This document shows positions 51,988-60,454 of a DNA stretch of 61,674 nucleotides, piece by piece; the stretch's first letter is position 1; each line of letters begins with the position of its first letter. The DNA lies in the NCBI GenBank assembly GCA_021792935.1, contig JAJYTS010000003.1, positions 1-61,674 on the forward strand, given 5' to 3'. The notes under the pieces were generated by a model, which was given only the letters and a program-made list of their open reading frames with translations, was not told the origin of the DNA and did not search any database. This stretch comes from Bacillota bacterium (GTDB lineage: Bacteria > Bacillota > Sulfobacillia > Sulfobacillales > Sulfobacillaceae). The translations under genes and the position numbers were made by a program.

Positions 51988-52725
51988 ATGAACCCCAAGT
52001 TTTTTGAGCGCGGTGTCCATTGGCTGCGCCGGCACGCTTGGATATGGTGGGTTGTCCTCGGGTGTGGTGTGGTAGCCGCTGCCTGGTGGGGATGGGATTT
52101 TATCGCCGCGACCATCGGGATCCGTCGGGCGTTTCACTTAGCCGCCTTAACGCTGCGGAATTTTGCCGGGGCAATGGGGCCCTGGGGCCCTTTCTTGATT
52201 ATTTTAGCGCTGGCCGCGCATAGCGTCGTTTTTGTTTTTCCCATGGAGATACCGACGCTGGTGGCATTCGCCCTTTATGGGCCAGTGGGCGGTTTGGTCG
52301 TGGTTTGGGCCGGATCGATGGTGACCTCCGCTATTTCTTATATGTTGGGACGCCTGATTGGCCCTCCGGTCTTGCGGCGTTGGGAGCGAAACAATCGGGT
52401 GCGCGCTACCGTAGGCGCGGTCGAGCATTTAAACCCTTTAGCCCTGGTGCTTCTGCGCTGGATCTCTTTTATTCCCTTTGATGTGTTAAACATGATTTTT
52501 GGCACTTGTCAGGTTCCGGTCGCGCGATTTGCCTGGACCACCGCCGTTGGCGTTCTCGCCACGAATATTGTTATGGCTATCTTATACCGCACGGCTGTCC
52601 ATGCCCACTGGGGGGAACTTTTAGGGTTGGTCGCGCTAGTCTTTGTTCTGGGCTGGGGTGTCTATTGGTGGGCTACCCGCACCCATCTCAAGCGGGTTAG
52701 CGGTCCCGAGGATATGGGAGCCTAA
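51988..52725 (+). CDS. VTT-domain (TVP38/DedA-like) membrane protein
   Basis: A 245-residue membrane protein with five to six hydrophobic segments. The VTT core shows VFPMEIPTLVAFALYGPVGG, then GSMVTSAISYMLGRLIG and LLRWISFIPFDVLNMIFGTCQVP, the two re-entrant loops of this superfamily, thought to act in lipid scrambling or carrier recycling. The ATG at 51988 follows GGGGAGG by 7 bases. Confidence 0.85.
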   Translation: MNPKFFERGVHWLRRHAWIWWVVLGCGVVAAAWWGWDFIAATIGIRRAFHLAALTLRNFAGAMGPWGPFLIILALAAHSVVFVFPMEIPTLVAFALYGPVGGLVVVWAGSMVTSAISYMLGRLIGPPVLRRWERNNRVRATVGAVEHLNPLALVLLRWISFIPFDVLNMIFGTCQVPVARFAWTTAVGVLATNIVMAILYRTAVHAHWGELLGLVALVFVLGWGVYWWATRTHLKRVSGPEDMGA

Positions 52726-52778
52726 CCGCCGGTTTCTACCGTTGATGGGGTGGGTTAGTTTCCATCAGTCAAGCTCTG

Positions 52779-52964
52779 ATGAAAAACAGCTCAAAGCCAG
52801 GTGGCCCCCGGAAAAACTCTGTCAATTCGCGTGCGAAAATTGAGTTTTTAACGCGATGGAACTTATGGCGGTTATGGTGGCAGGATGTTAGACTTGAGGC
52901 GACGGCCAAGGCTTTCGCCGTTTTATTGACGCAAAAAAACAGTGGAGGGGGGCGTTGGGGATGA
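52779..52964 (+). CDS. Possible small ORF coupled to the next gene
   Basis: A 61-residue frame from ATG 52779, rich in Arg/Trp (FLTRWNLWRLWWQDVRLEATAKAF), with its TGA overlapping the next ATG as ATGA. That overlap is typical of translational coupling and the codon pattern looks coding, but there is no ribosome site before its ATG. Not recognised. Confidence 0.35.
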   Translation: MKNSSKPGGPRKNSVNSRAKIEFLTRWNLWRLWWQDVRLEATAKAFAVLLTQKNSGGGRWG

Positions 52965-53674
52965 TTGGTCGAGGGTTGGCAGCAGTCGCGGCGATACTGG
53001 CATTGACGGCTCCGCTTCGACAGACTTCCCAAGGCCTGGTCGTGTCGACTGCTGGAGGTTCTGGGAATCAGCAGACGGTGGCGGCCGAAACTAGAGCCAC
53101 AAATGGGCACGCTGTTTCCATCGGCCACAAAGTAATGAAATTGGCTGCCAACGGGCATTCCGTGGCGGGTGTAGTCGTACGCCAGTCGCAAACGCGGCTT
53201 TGGATACGACCGGTATTCTCTCGCAAGGGAACAGAGGTGTTGACCTTGGCCTCTAACGCCGTGATTTGGCAGGGTGGTTGGCGATTTTTGGGTCGCTTGA
53301 AGCTTCGCCGGATGCATGTCGATTTGGTTACGCGCAAGAAGAATGTTTTGGGTATTCTCGTCTATCACGATGCCTATGGACGCGTGGTACGGCGAAGGAA
53401 TAATTGGGTCACGATTCAGGCGGTTAAAGGGGTGCCTTCCAGCAATCCAGCCTGTCGGCCTGCCGTTGGTCGACACTTCGTGGCGCGCATCAACGCGGCG
53501 ACCGTGTGGAGCTCCCCCCGCTATCTGCTTCCACGCCACAGTTTAGTGCAATATACCGTTTACGGCGTGCCCGGCTATTCTTTCATGTTGGGCGGAGTGG
53601 AGGATTATGGTCATGCCTTATGTCATGCGCGGCGGGTTCAGGCGCGTAAGAAGGCGGCGTTCTCCTCGCTTTAG
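52961..53674 (+). CDS. Exported protein of unknown function
   Basis: A 237-residue protein with a signal peptide (MIGRGLAAVAAILALTAPLRQ) and a beta-rich, basic mature part (VSIGHKVMKLAANGHSVAGVVV, LRRMHVDLVTRKKNVLGILVYHD). Two Cys lie near the C-terminus (NPACRP, ALCHARR), which could form a disulfide outside the cell. Not recognised. TTG 52955 is an alternative start, since GGAGGGG lies nearer to it. Its last 92 bp overlap the convergent amidase gene. Confidence 0.6.
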   Translation: MIGRGLAAVAAILALTAPLRQTSQGLVVSTAGGSGNQQTVAAETRATNGHAVSIGHKVMKLAANGHSVAGVVVRQSQTRLWIRPVFSRKGTEVLTLASNAVIWQGGWRFLGRLKLRRMHVDLVTRKKNVLGILVYHDAYGRVVRRRNNWVTIQAVKGVPSSNPACRPAVGRHFVARINAATVWSSPRYLLPRHSLVQYTVYGVPGYSFMLGGVEDYGHALCHARRVQARKKAAFSSL

Positions 53675-54764
53675 CCTCCGTGGGATAGTGGACATGCCAG
53701 AGATAAAAAACGGTGTGGTCGGACCATCCAAAATCCCAAGGAACATGGTAGCGATCGTTGGTATGGGTGTCGGTAATAATAACCCCTTTGGGGTCGTATC
53801 CCACGACCACCGCCGTGTGCACGATAGCACCGCGTTTTTGGTAGCTGATGAGGTCGCCCGGTATTAACGTTTGGACGGCGCCATCGGGATAGCGCGCGGA
53901 CGGTTGGGCGATGGTTTGGTACGGTCCCTCGGCGAAGATGGTGGCTCTGCCGCTTTCCCGCAGGAACTCAGCCAGGACTCCGGCATTGGCCCAAGCATCG
54001 CTTCCTTGATGGGTGGCATGGTCATAGTTCCAAACCTGGGTCGTCGAGAATCCGCCTGCCTGAAGGACTTGCGAAATCCAACTGGTGCAATCGCCGCCGT
54101 TTCCGTTGTAATCACGGAAGGCGGTGTTGTAGTGGCCGTTGTTGCCGCATCCCGGGGCATTTCCGCAATAGGTGTTGGCATAGCTTACGGCGGCCGCCCG
54201 ATGCGCTGATAGGGGGGCCGAGGGGTGCTTTCCTCCCAGGAGTCCCGGCACCGTCTGCCCGGCCACCTCTGAAGGTTGTACCGGGTTGGTAAAGTCGTCG
54301 TAGCCAAAGTGCCATTGCCCCTCTCTTTCAACCAGGGAGAGGTGATGCCAGGAGGCAATTCCGAACCATAACGATGTCTGCGGCAAGTCGGCATAATGGT
54401 ATTGATATTGTTCGCGTTCAATGGCGTAAAATTGGAGGCGATGGGGAGATGGCGCGTGGGCGGTGAGAATGCGCATCTTAATGTGGATTCCCGTCCAGAC
54501 GATGCCGCGAAGTTTGGCCCAATTGGCCAGGTATCGCGCACGGATTTCTGAGACTTTTAACGTCGAAGCAGCCTCGGGGGCATAAAGCCCTCTTAGTGTG
54601 GAAAGGTTGTCGCCAATCATGGCGGAGTGTTGGGCTTGTACTAAGTTTTGCAGCACTGACGGTGCCGCTTGGTCTCCCATTGCAGAAGACGCAGCCGGAC
54701 AACCGCCTGCGGGCACGGCGACAGTTGTCAAAAGGAGCAGAGCAATGACCGAAAAGAATTTCAT
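53583..54764 (-). CDS. Secreted amidase-domain protein (Amidase_6 type)
   Basis: A 393-residue exported protein. ATG 54762-54764 gives a clear signal sequence MKFFSVIALLLLTTVAVPAGGC, possibly a lipoprotein since Cys22 follows AGG. A helical and beta N-terminal region of 170 residues precedes a Cys/His/Asp hydrolase domain: AVSYANTYCGN, GNGGDCTSWISQVLQAGG with the likely nucleophile Cys, GDLISYQ and HTAVVVGYD with the His. Such domains are found in spore or wall amidases. Its 3' end overlaps the neighbouring exported protein gene. Confidence 0.8.
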   Translation of the reverse strand: MKFFSVIALLLLTTVAVPAGGCPAASSAMGDQAAPSVLQNLVQAQHSAMIGDNLSTLRGLYAPEAASTLKVSEIRARYLANWAKLRGIVWTGIHIKMRILTAHAPSPHRLQFYAIEREQYQYHYADLPQTSLWFGIASWHHLSLVEREGQWHFGYDDFTNPVQPSEVAGQTVPGLLGGKHPSAPLSAHRAAAVSYANTYCGNAPGCGNNGHYNTAFRDYNGNGGDCTSWISQVLQAGGFSTTQVWNYDHATHQGSDAWANAGVLAEFLRESGRATIFAEGPYQTIAQPSARYPDGAVQTLIPGDLISYQKRGAIVHTAVVVGYDPKGVIITDTHTNDRYHVPWDFGWSDHTVFYLWHVHYPTEAKARRTPPSYAPEPAAHDIRHDHNPPLRPT

Positions 54765-54812
54765 GGCGGTAGACTGGCTTTCCCCTAGCGATTTAATACC
54801 TGCGCGGGCATT

Positions 54813-55316
54813 ATGATTCGTTGGCTGGCGCCACCCAATGACGGCTATCAGGTGTCGCGCCTGTCGACCCAATTTGGTTCTTTGTGGGTGGCTTTTGTCG
54901 AGGACGCTATAGTGGCGGCTTCGTTCGCGGAGGAACAGCCGTCCCGCTATCAACATCACGCGGTAAGTGTCGTTCGCCTGCCCCAGTGGGTGGCGGATAT
55001 TTTTTTCAATGCGTTCGCGGGTGTGGTGCCAGCCGAGTGGCAGGCTGTTGACTCCGGCTTGACATCGTTGGAGCGAATCCTCATATCACAAGCCAGTGAG
55101 GTTCCGTTTGGGACTACTTGCAGTTACGGAACTTTGGCTATCTGGGCGGGATTTCCCGGTCGGGCGCGGGCAGCCGGGAGAGCCATGAGCCGCTCGAATA
55201 TCGCCTATTTGGTGCCAACCCATCGGGTGGTTCACGCGGACGGAAGACCGGCCCCTTGCCAGCGCAATGCGCTCACCCGCGCTTTGCGATTGCACGAAGG
55301 TATTGTACTCCCTTGA
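54813..55316 (+). CDS. O6-alkylguanine-DNA alkyltransferase homologue lacking the catalytic Cys (ATL-like)
   Basis: A 167-residue protein with a full Ogt/MGMT fold: LERILISQASEVPFGTTCSYGTLA matches the helix-turn-helix entry, followed by RAAGRAMSRSNIAYLVPTHRVV. The active-site PCHR of the family reads PTHR (codon ACC at 55219-55221), so suicidal alkyl transfer is impossible. Known alkyltransferase-like proteins have Trp there and flag lesions for excision repair; a similar sensor role is inferred. It starts 49 bp from the divergent amidase gene. Confidence 0.85.
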   Translation: MIRWLAPPNDGYQVSRLSTQFGSLWVAFVEDAIVAASFAEEQPSRYQHHAVSVVRLPQWVADIFFNAFAGVVPAEWQAVDSGLTSLERILISQASEVPFGTTCSYGTLAIWAGFPGRARAAGRAMSRSNIAYLVPTHRVVHADGRPAPCQRNALTRALRLHEGIVLP

Positions 55317-55443
55317 GAGGCTAGGCCAGAGAGACAGCCGGGGCTATTCGGATAGGCATCTTGCCCGCATGCTGGCATCCTTTGACTACGAGACTGCCGG
55401 GGTTGAAGATACGCGTCGTATAACCTCCAGAATCCCGCACCGA

Positions 55444-55472
55444 TTGACAGTGGCTTGCGCCGGCATTAGTAT
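55444..55472 (+). promoter_or_regulatory. Promoter of the aspS T-box transcript
   Basis: -35 TTGACA at 55444-55449, 17 bp spacer, -10 TAGTAT at 55467-55472. The expected start near 55479 gives a leader of about 240 bases before aspS. Confidence 0.65.
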
Positions 55473-55479
55473 GCAACCA

Positions 55480-55721
55480 ATGCGATGATGGAGAATAACC
55501 GTCGACCAGCCTAAAACAGCGAGCCATGCGGGGTGAGAGTGTGGCGCGGGCGTTATGGTGTGGCGGGGGGCCCTCCGGAGCGCGGTGCTGAACGTAGTAA
55601 GCCCGCCGGCTTGCCTCCGTTATGGGCATAAAGGCGGCGCAACCTCCAAGCGCCGTAAAGTGCGGTGGCACCACGAGCCCGACCTCGTCCGCATAGTGAT
55701 CGGACTTTGGAGGAACATATC
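55480..55721 (+). promoter_or_regulatory. T-box leader with predicted Shine-Dalgarno sequestration
   Basis: The T-box core GGTGGCACCACG lies at 55664-55675. UGGC (55666-55669) would pair with GCCA, so the tRNA discriminator is G, as in tRNA-Asp and tRNA-Asn. Upstream are stem I-like text CAGCGAGCC...GGGTGAGAG (55517-55539) and AGTA (55596-55599). No T-run terminator follows; instead CCTCGTCCG (55683-55691) can pair with CGGAC (55701-55705) and GAGG (55710-55713), hiding the ribosome site. Uncharged tRNA would favour the antisequestrator and free it. I could not fix the specifier codon. Confidence 0.8.
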
Positions 55722-57017
55722 GTGGACCCAGATTTTGGCTTTCCCATCCTGAGTGTGAATCTCTTAAATCATATTGGCAATACCGTACGCGTGAGCGGGT
55801 GGGTTCAGCGCGTCCGCCGACTGGGCGCCTTGACTTTTGTTGTCGTCCGCGATCCCGCTGGATTATTGCAGGTGGCGATGGACCGCACTGATGAGAGACA
55901 GGATTTAACGCCTGAGTCCGTGGTAGTGATTCGGGGTCAGGTGGTCAAGGAGCCCCGGGCACCTGGCGGGGTGGAATTGCGCCATCCTGACATTGAGGTG
56001 GTCAGTCTCGTTGAGGATGTTGTGCCGATTAATCTTTATACACCGGCCTTGGCGCCCCATCTCAATAGTTTGCTGGACTGGCGGCCGCTCAGCTTGCGCC
56101 ATCCCTCTCAGCGGCTTATTTTTCGGATCCAGGCAGCGCTGGCCCAGGGCTTTCGAGAATCCTTGCGGGAAAAGGATTTCGTTGAAGTGCATACGCCGAA
56201 GTTGATTGCGGCGGCATCGGAGGGCGGCGCCGACGTTTTTCCGGTAAAGTACTTTGAGAAGACGGCATATCTTGCCCAAAGCCCTCAGCTCTATAAACAG
56301 ATGATGGTAGGGGTATTTGGCCGGGTGTTCGAGGTGGGTCCGGTGTTTCGCGCCGAACCTCACGCCACGTCCCGTCATTTAAGCGAATATGTCTCCTTGG
56401 ACGCGGAGATGGGCTTCATTGACAATCACAGAACCGTCATGGGCGTCCTGCGCCATGTTCTTGATGTCATGTTGACGGTTGCGGCTCATCACGATGGGGA
56501 GAACTCGATTGAGTGGCCCATGGTGCCCGACCCTATTCCCTCTCTGCACTTTAGTCAAGCGCTTCAGTTGATTTCCAAGGCCTGGGGTGAAGACCTGGGC
56601 AAGGAACCGGACTTGTCCCCTGCTTGCGAACGCTGGCTAGGGGAGTGGGCAAAAGCGCGGTTTGGGTCGGACTTCTTATTTGTGGAGGGGTATCCAACCA
56701 GTACCCGGCCTTTTTACACGGCCCGCGATCCCGAGCAGCCCCTGTACAGCAATAGTTTTGATCTGCTGTTTCGGGGTCAGGAAATAGTGACCGGAGGACA
56801 GCGGCTGCACCGTTACCCAGACTACGTTGCCGCCCTGGCGGAGCGGGGCATGTCAGCGCAAGGCCTGGAAGGATATTTGCGGGCTTTTCAGTTCGGTATG
56901 CCTGCCCATGGAGGATTCGCTATTGGACTGGAGCGGCTGACGGCGCGGTTGCTTGGCCTTTCCAATATCCGTGAGGCTAGCCTCTTTCCGCGAGATCGGA
57001 CGCGCTTAACACCCTAA
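55722..57017 (+). CDS. aspS: Aspartyl-tRNA synthetase, archaeal type
   Basis: A 431-residue class IIb synthetase, the length of archaeal-type AspRS/AsnRS (bacterial AspRS is about 590 with a GAD insert). OB-fold at 15-110 (VRVSGWVQRVRRLG), motif 2 FEVGPVFRAEPHATSRHLSEY, motif 3 GGFAIGLERLTARLLGL. In the OB-fold the discriminating Trp is Gln (GWVQRV) and the Lys position is Pro (APGG), which suggests a non-discriminating enzyme charging both tRNA-Asp and tRNA-Asn. GTG 55722 follows GGAGG by 8 bases. Confidence 0.88.
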   Translation: MDPDFGFPILSVNLLNHIGNTVRVSGWVQRVRRLGALTFVVVRDPAGLLQVAMDRTDERQDLTPESVVVIRGQVVKEPRAPGGVELRHPDIEVVSLVEDVVPINLYTPALAPHLNSLLDWRPLSLRHPSQRLIFRIQAALAQGFRESLREKDFVEVHTPKLIAAASEGGADVFPVKYFEKTAYLAQSPQLYKQMMVGVFGRVFEVGPVFRAEPHATSRHLSEYVSLDAEMGFIDNHRTVMGVLRHVLDVMLTVAAHHDGENSIEWPMVPDPIPSLHFSQALQLISKAWGEDLGKEPDLSPACERWLGEWAKARFGSDFLFVEGYPTSTRPFYTARDPEQPLYSNSFDLLFRGQEIVTGGQRLHRYPDYVAALAERGMSAQGLEGYLRAFQFGMPAHGGFAIGLERLTARLLGLSNIREASLFPRDRTRLTP

Positions 57018-57028
57018 AGGCTGGCGAC

Positions 57029-57075
57029 GCGGCAGCACGGGCCCGGTTGCGGGTGGTGCTGCCGCCGCCTTTTTT
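57029..57075 (+). terminator. Rho-independent terminator after aspS
   Basis: GCGGCAGCAC (57029-57038) pairs exactly with GTGCTGCCGC (57056-57065), followed by CGCC and six T. Confidence 0.9.
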
Positions 57076-57081
57076 GGGACG

Positions 57082-57510
57082 CTAGGGAAACAGGGAGCGA
57101 TAGGGGGCGTAGCCTTCTTGTTCGAGGTCATCCTTGGGGATGAAGCGTAAGGAGGCTGAATTGATGCAATAGCGAAGTCCCCCCGCCTCTTCGGGTCCGT
57201 CCTCAAAAACGTGCCCTAGGTGGGAATCGCCTTGGCGGCTTCTCACTTCGGTGCGGCGCATTCCGTAACTGTGGTCAGGCTGTTCGACAACAGCGTCGTG
57301 TTCAAGGGGTTTGGTAAAACTGGGCCAGCCGCAGCCGGCTTCAAATTGGTCTTGGGAAGAGAATAGCGGTTCGCCGGAGACGATGTCGACGTAAATGCCT
57401 TGCCGGTGATTGTCCCAGTACGCGTTTTGAAAGGGCGGCTCCGTTCCTTTAAACTGGGTCACTTGATATTGTAGGGGCGTTAGCTCTTTTAGCCGCTCCG
57501 CTTTATGCAT
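57082..57510 (-). CDS. msrB: Peptide-methionine (R)-S-oxide reductase
   Basis: A 142-residue oxidative-damage repair enzyme reducing methionine-R-sulfoxide. Seen: [39 protein letters not shown] and [11 protein letters not shown] with the catalytic Cys. The zinc-binding CxxC pairs of many MsrBs are absent, as in the Bacillus type. No MsrA fusion. A ribosome site GAGG lies before the ATG. Confidence 0.95.
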   Translation of the reverse strand: MHKAERLKELTPLQYQVTQFKGTEPPFQNAYWDNHRQGIYVDIVSGEPLFSSQDQFEAGCGWPSFTKPLEHDAVVEQPDHSYGMRRTEVRSRQGDSHLGHVFEDGPEEAGGLRYCINSASLRFIPKDDLEQEGYAPYRSLFP

Positions 57511-57686
57511 GGCAAACCTCCTCGCTTGAGTGCCTTTTGCCGCAGGGTGACAACAGCCTTCTCTTGTGCACTATGGTTGCCATCCCTCAGTCATTTTAGC
57601 GGGATCCACCTTTATGTTATCGTACTGGGGCGCAATGGGCGAATACGGTATGATTGACAAAGACTGGAGCGGAGGAGCGATTTCTC

Positions 57687-58241
57687 ATGGCGGGAATGGC
57701 GTTGTTAATTATGGATGTGCAAAACGGCATTGTACAAAACTATTCTTGCGAAAATGCGCTGGGGCCCTTGCGGCGGGCTCTGTCCGGGGCGCGTGAGCGG
57801 GGTATCAAGGTTATTTTCGTACGCGTGGCCTTTAGACCCGGATACCCCGATGTCAGTTCCAACAATCGTCTATTTTCTGCGATGCGGGAGCGGGGTCATT
57901 TTGTCGAGAGCGACGAGGCCACCCAGGTGTGGGAAGGCGTGCAGCCGTTGGTGGATGAAGTGGTGGTGGTCAAACGTCGCGTGGGGGCCTTCGCCGGAAG
58001 CGGACTAGAGTTGCTCTTGCGATCGATGGGTATTGATCACCTCGTTTTGACGGGAATTTCCACCAGCGGGGTGGTGCTATCCACCTTGCGTCTGGCGGCC
58101 GACTTGGATTATCGACTTACGGTGCTCTCTGACGCCTGTTTTGACGGGGATCCCGAGGTGCATGAGGTATTGATGGAAAAAGTGTTTCCCCGGCAGGCGG
58201 CTGTCATGACCGTCGACGAGTGGGAGCGGTCGCTCCTTTAA
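57687..58241 (+). CDS. Isochorismatase-family protein with nucleophile position changed
   Basis: A 184-residue protein of the isochorismatase-like fold. The catalytic Asp lies in LLIMDVQNG and the Lys in VVKRRVGAFAGS. At the usual TxxCV site the text is ISTSGVVLSTL, so the nucleophilic Cys appears to be Val. Related proteins with TSGVVLST are common and uncharacterised, so hydrolase activity is doubtful. ATG 57687 follows GGAGGAG by 9 bases; an earlier start at 57654 is less likely. Confidence 0.85.
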   Translation: MAGMALLIMDVQNGIVQNYSCENALGPLRRALSGARERGIKVIFVRVAFRPGYPDVSSNNRLFSAMRERGHFVESDEATQVWEGVQPLVDEVVVVKRRVGAFAGSGLELLLRSMGIDHLVLTGISTSGVVLSTLRLAADLDYRLTVLSDACFDGDPEVHEVLMEKVFPRQAAVMTVDEWERSLL

Positions 58242-58322
58242 ACGGATTTTGAGGTTCCTCGCGGTCGCTTTCCTGGCGGCGGGCCAGCATATTCGCGAGG
58301 GCGCGGCTCGGCTTGATCGGAT

Positions 58323-59327
58323 CTAGATGAAGGGGAGAAGCCGACCGACCACCCAATAGCCGCCCACGCTGATGGCAAAAAGGACGGTCCACAGAATGGT
58401 ATACAGCCAGCGGAGGCGCCCCAGCTCGGCCAGGTAGTCTTTGTCATGCATTTTAGGTTCGCGCCGTAATGAGATGACGATGATGGCAATCACAAAAATC
58501 GCGATAGGGTCGATGCTGAACTGATGGGTGAGAGGATTATAAAACATAACCACCAACACTCCGATGACGCCGGGAATCCAAGCCTTCCATCGCCAAAATC
58601 CGATGGTTCGGCCTCCGTCTAGCGGCAAAACCGGCATGAGGTTGAAGACGTGCAGCAAAAATCCCAGTTCAGCGGCGGCAAAAAAGAAGGGGCGACGGGT
58701 GTAAAGTCCCGCGGCCAGCGCGAGAAGTGTGGCAACCAGGCCGAAAACGGGGCCCATAACGCCGATAAAGGCTTCGTCAGCGGCATTTTTGGGGAGTTCC
58801 TTCAGTTGAATAAAGGCGCCCAGAAAAGGGATGAAGAACGGTAAGCTGGCAGGGAGCTTCTTGATGCGGTTGGCTACGACATGTCCCATTTCGTGGATCG
58901 CGATGAGTGAAATGAGAGCCGCCCCAAATTCCCACCCGAAGGCAAGGCCATACAAAAGCAAACTGGCTACGATACTGATAAACATCAAGACCAGTTTGAA
59001 CTTTATTATCAGACCGAGAATGACGGTAAAGAACCGGCGAAAGGAAGAGGTTCGCTGAGGAGCGGGACGAGGCCGATAGCAAAGTTGCGCGCCGGCAATG
59101 TCAAAGGTGACGGGAGCGCGTGCCGTATGCAGTGCCTGTGTCAACCGCGCCACACTGTCTTCAGTTGGGACCATGGCGTCCGGGGCAGGAGCATCATCAA
59201 TGTCCGCCCCCCGGATTTCCCAGGATCCAGGCAGACCGTCAACATCAATTCCCCATTGTGTGAGCGCGAAAGCCCAGCGGCTCTCTTTGGGAAGCGTTTT
59301 CCATGGTTGGTCAGTCCATAGAGGCAT
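58323..59327 (-). CDS. Site-2-type intramembrane M50 metalloprotease
   Basis: A 334-residue membrane protease with five or more hydrophobic segments after a soluble N-terminal domain of about 90 residues. The zinc motif HEMGH is at 145-149 and the second metal site appears as FNLMPVLPLDGGR, both inside membrane segments, so it cleaves in or near the membrane. The substrate is unknown. ATG 59325-59327 has AGGTGA five bases upstream; the frame continues to 59543 without a better start. Confidence 0.88.
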   Translation of the reverse strand: MPLWTDQPWKTLPKESRWAFALTQWGIDVDGLPGSWEIRGADIDDAPAPDAMVPTEDSVARLTQALHTARAPVTFDIAGAQLCYRPRPAPQRTSSFRRFFTVILGLIIKFKLVLMFISIVASLLLYGLAFGWEFGAALISLIAIHEMGHVVANRIKKLPASLPFFIPFLGAFIQLKELPKNAADEAFIGVMGPVFGLVATLLALAAGLYTRRPFFFAAAELGFLLHVFNLMPVLPLDGGRTIGFWRWKAWIPGVIGVLVVMFYNPLTHQFSIDPIAIFVIAIIVISLRREPKMHDKDYLAELGRLRWLYTILWTVLFAISVGGYWVVGRLLPFI

Positions 59328-59444
59328 ATAGTCACCTTTTCCTTGATTGTCTCTTGTGGTATTATAGCGAACCCGGCGCTCTCGGCTAAACGGTTCACAG
59401 GCAAAGTTGTTCCAAAGTCTAATCTTCCATAAGACGGTGAGATC

Positions 59445-60143
59445 GTGCCAATAATTTATATCGAGGATATGCCCCTTTCCTATCGGCTTGAAATTAGGCC
59501 GCGGCGTCAACATCCCGCGATTCAAGTCAACAGCCGCAAGCAAGTGACGGTCTTGTTGCCGGTCGGGTTTTCTTCGACAGAGGCGGATGCGCTCGTACGG
59601 AAAAAGGCGGACTGGATATTGAAGCAGTTGCGGAAGCCAAGCCTTCCGCCAAAGCGTTTTGTCAGTGGGGAGCGGTTTTTTCTGGGGGGAACTGGTTATC
59701 GCTTAAGGGTGGTGGAAGAGAGCAATGGACGGGCAAACGTGTGGATAGATGACGCCAATTTAATAGTGTCGACTAGCGGCCCACCGTCTCCCGACTCGGT
59801 GAGAAGCACTCTAATTCAATGGTTTCGCATTCACGCCGAAAAGCGGCTGTACGAGCGTATGAGCCATTATCAATCGCTTACGGGAATTGACGTGCGCCAG
59901 ATCAAAATTGGCGAATATAAGTCGCGCTGGGGATTTTGCCGGGAAGATGGCGTAATCGCTTTTAATTGGCGGATTGTGCAGGCGCCGCTGGGCGTGATTG
60001 ATTATCTCGTGGTTCATGAGTTGGCGCATCGACACCATCCTCACCATCAGCCCTCATTCTGGAGAATGGTGGATGCCATTCTGCCCGGCTATGCCGTTCA
60101 TCGCCAATGGCTAAGGCAACATGGCGCCGAACTGAACTGGTAA
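59445..60143 (+). CDS. DUF45/YgjP-like metallopeptidase
   Basis: A 232-residue cytosolic protein of the SprT/WLM-related class. The zinc motif HELAHRHHPHH, with the third ligand in the following helix, and the KIGEYKSRWGFCREDGVIAFNW segment are family hallmarks. Its substrate is unknown; relatives are linked to DNA-protein crosslink repair only loosely. GTG 59445 is divergent from the M50 gene. GGTGAG lies close to it, so the start is uncertain. Confidence 0.85.
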   Translation: MPIIYIEDMPLSYRLEIRPRRQHPAIQVNSRKQVTVLLPVGFSSTEADALVRKKADWILKQLRKPSLPPKRFVSGERFFLGGTGYRLRVVEESNGRANVWIDDANLIVSTSGPPSPDSVRSTLIQWFRIHAEKRLYERMSHYQSLTGIDVRQIKIGEYKSRWGFCREDGVIAFNWRIVQAPLGVIDYLVVHELAHRHHPHHQPSFWRMVDAILPGYAVHRQWLRQHGAELNW

Positions 60144-60321
60144 AGCGGATATCAGGGAGCGGGATTAATGGCTAGGCGAAAATGGCGCGGGTAGAGCAGC
60201 GACCCGTGAAGCCCTTTTGGCTCCTTTGCGATTGACCGATGACCTCCCCGGGTTCCCCACGTTTCATGCCCATCTGGGCAAGACTGTTTGTGCGGCCATG
60301 GCCTTGACGCCGGTTCGGTGT

Positions 60322-60354
60322 AAAAGGGCAAGCTCCGTCTGAGCGGAGCCTGCC
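60322..60354 (-). terminator. Terminator of the 3D-domain gene
   Basis: Minus-strand stem GGCAGGCTCCG...CGGAGCTTGCC around CTCAGA followed by CTTTTA. It lies about 100 bp behind the 3D gene stop. The 60144-60454 gap contains nothing else I can identify. Confidence 0.8.
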
Positions 60355-60454
60355 TCGTTCTCGAATGGGTTCCGGTTATTTTAGCCAATTGCCTACTGGA
60401 GCTAGCGATCGCCTCTCCCAAGCCCGTGCCGTTTCTTGTCACCCTCAAAGCTGC

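Noticed and set aside
52769-53539. 256-residue open frame on the minus strand
   Set aside because: It is antisense to the exported protein, which has a signal peptide and better composition; the minus product is Arg/His/Pro-rich with no motif.
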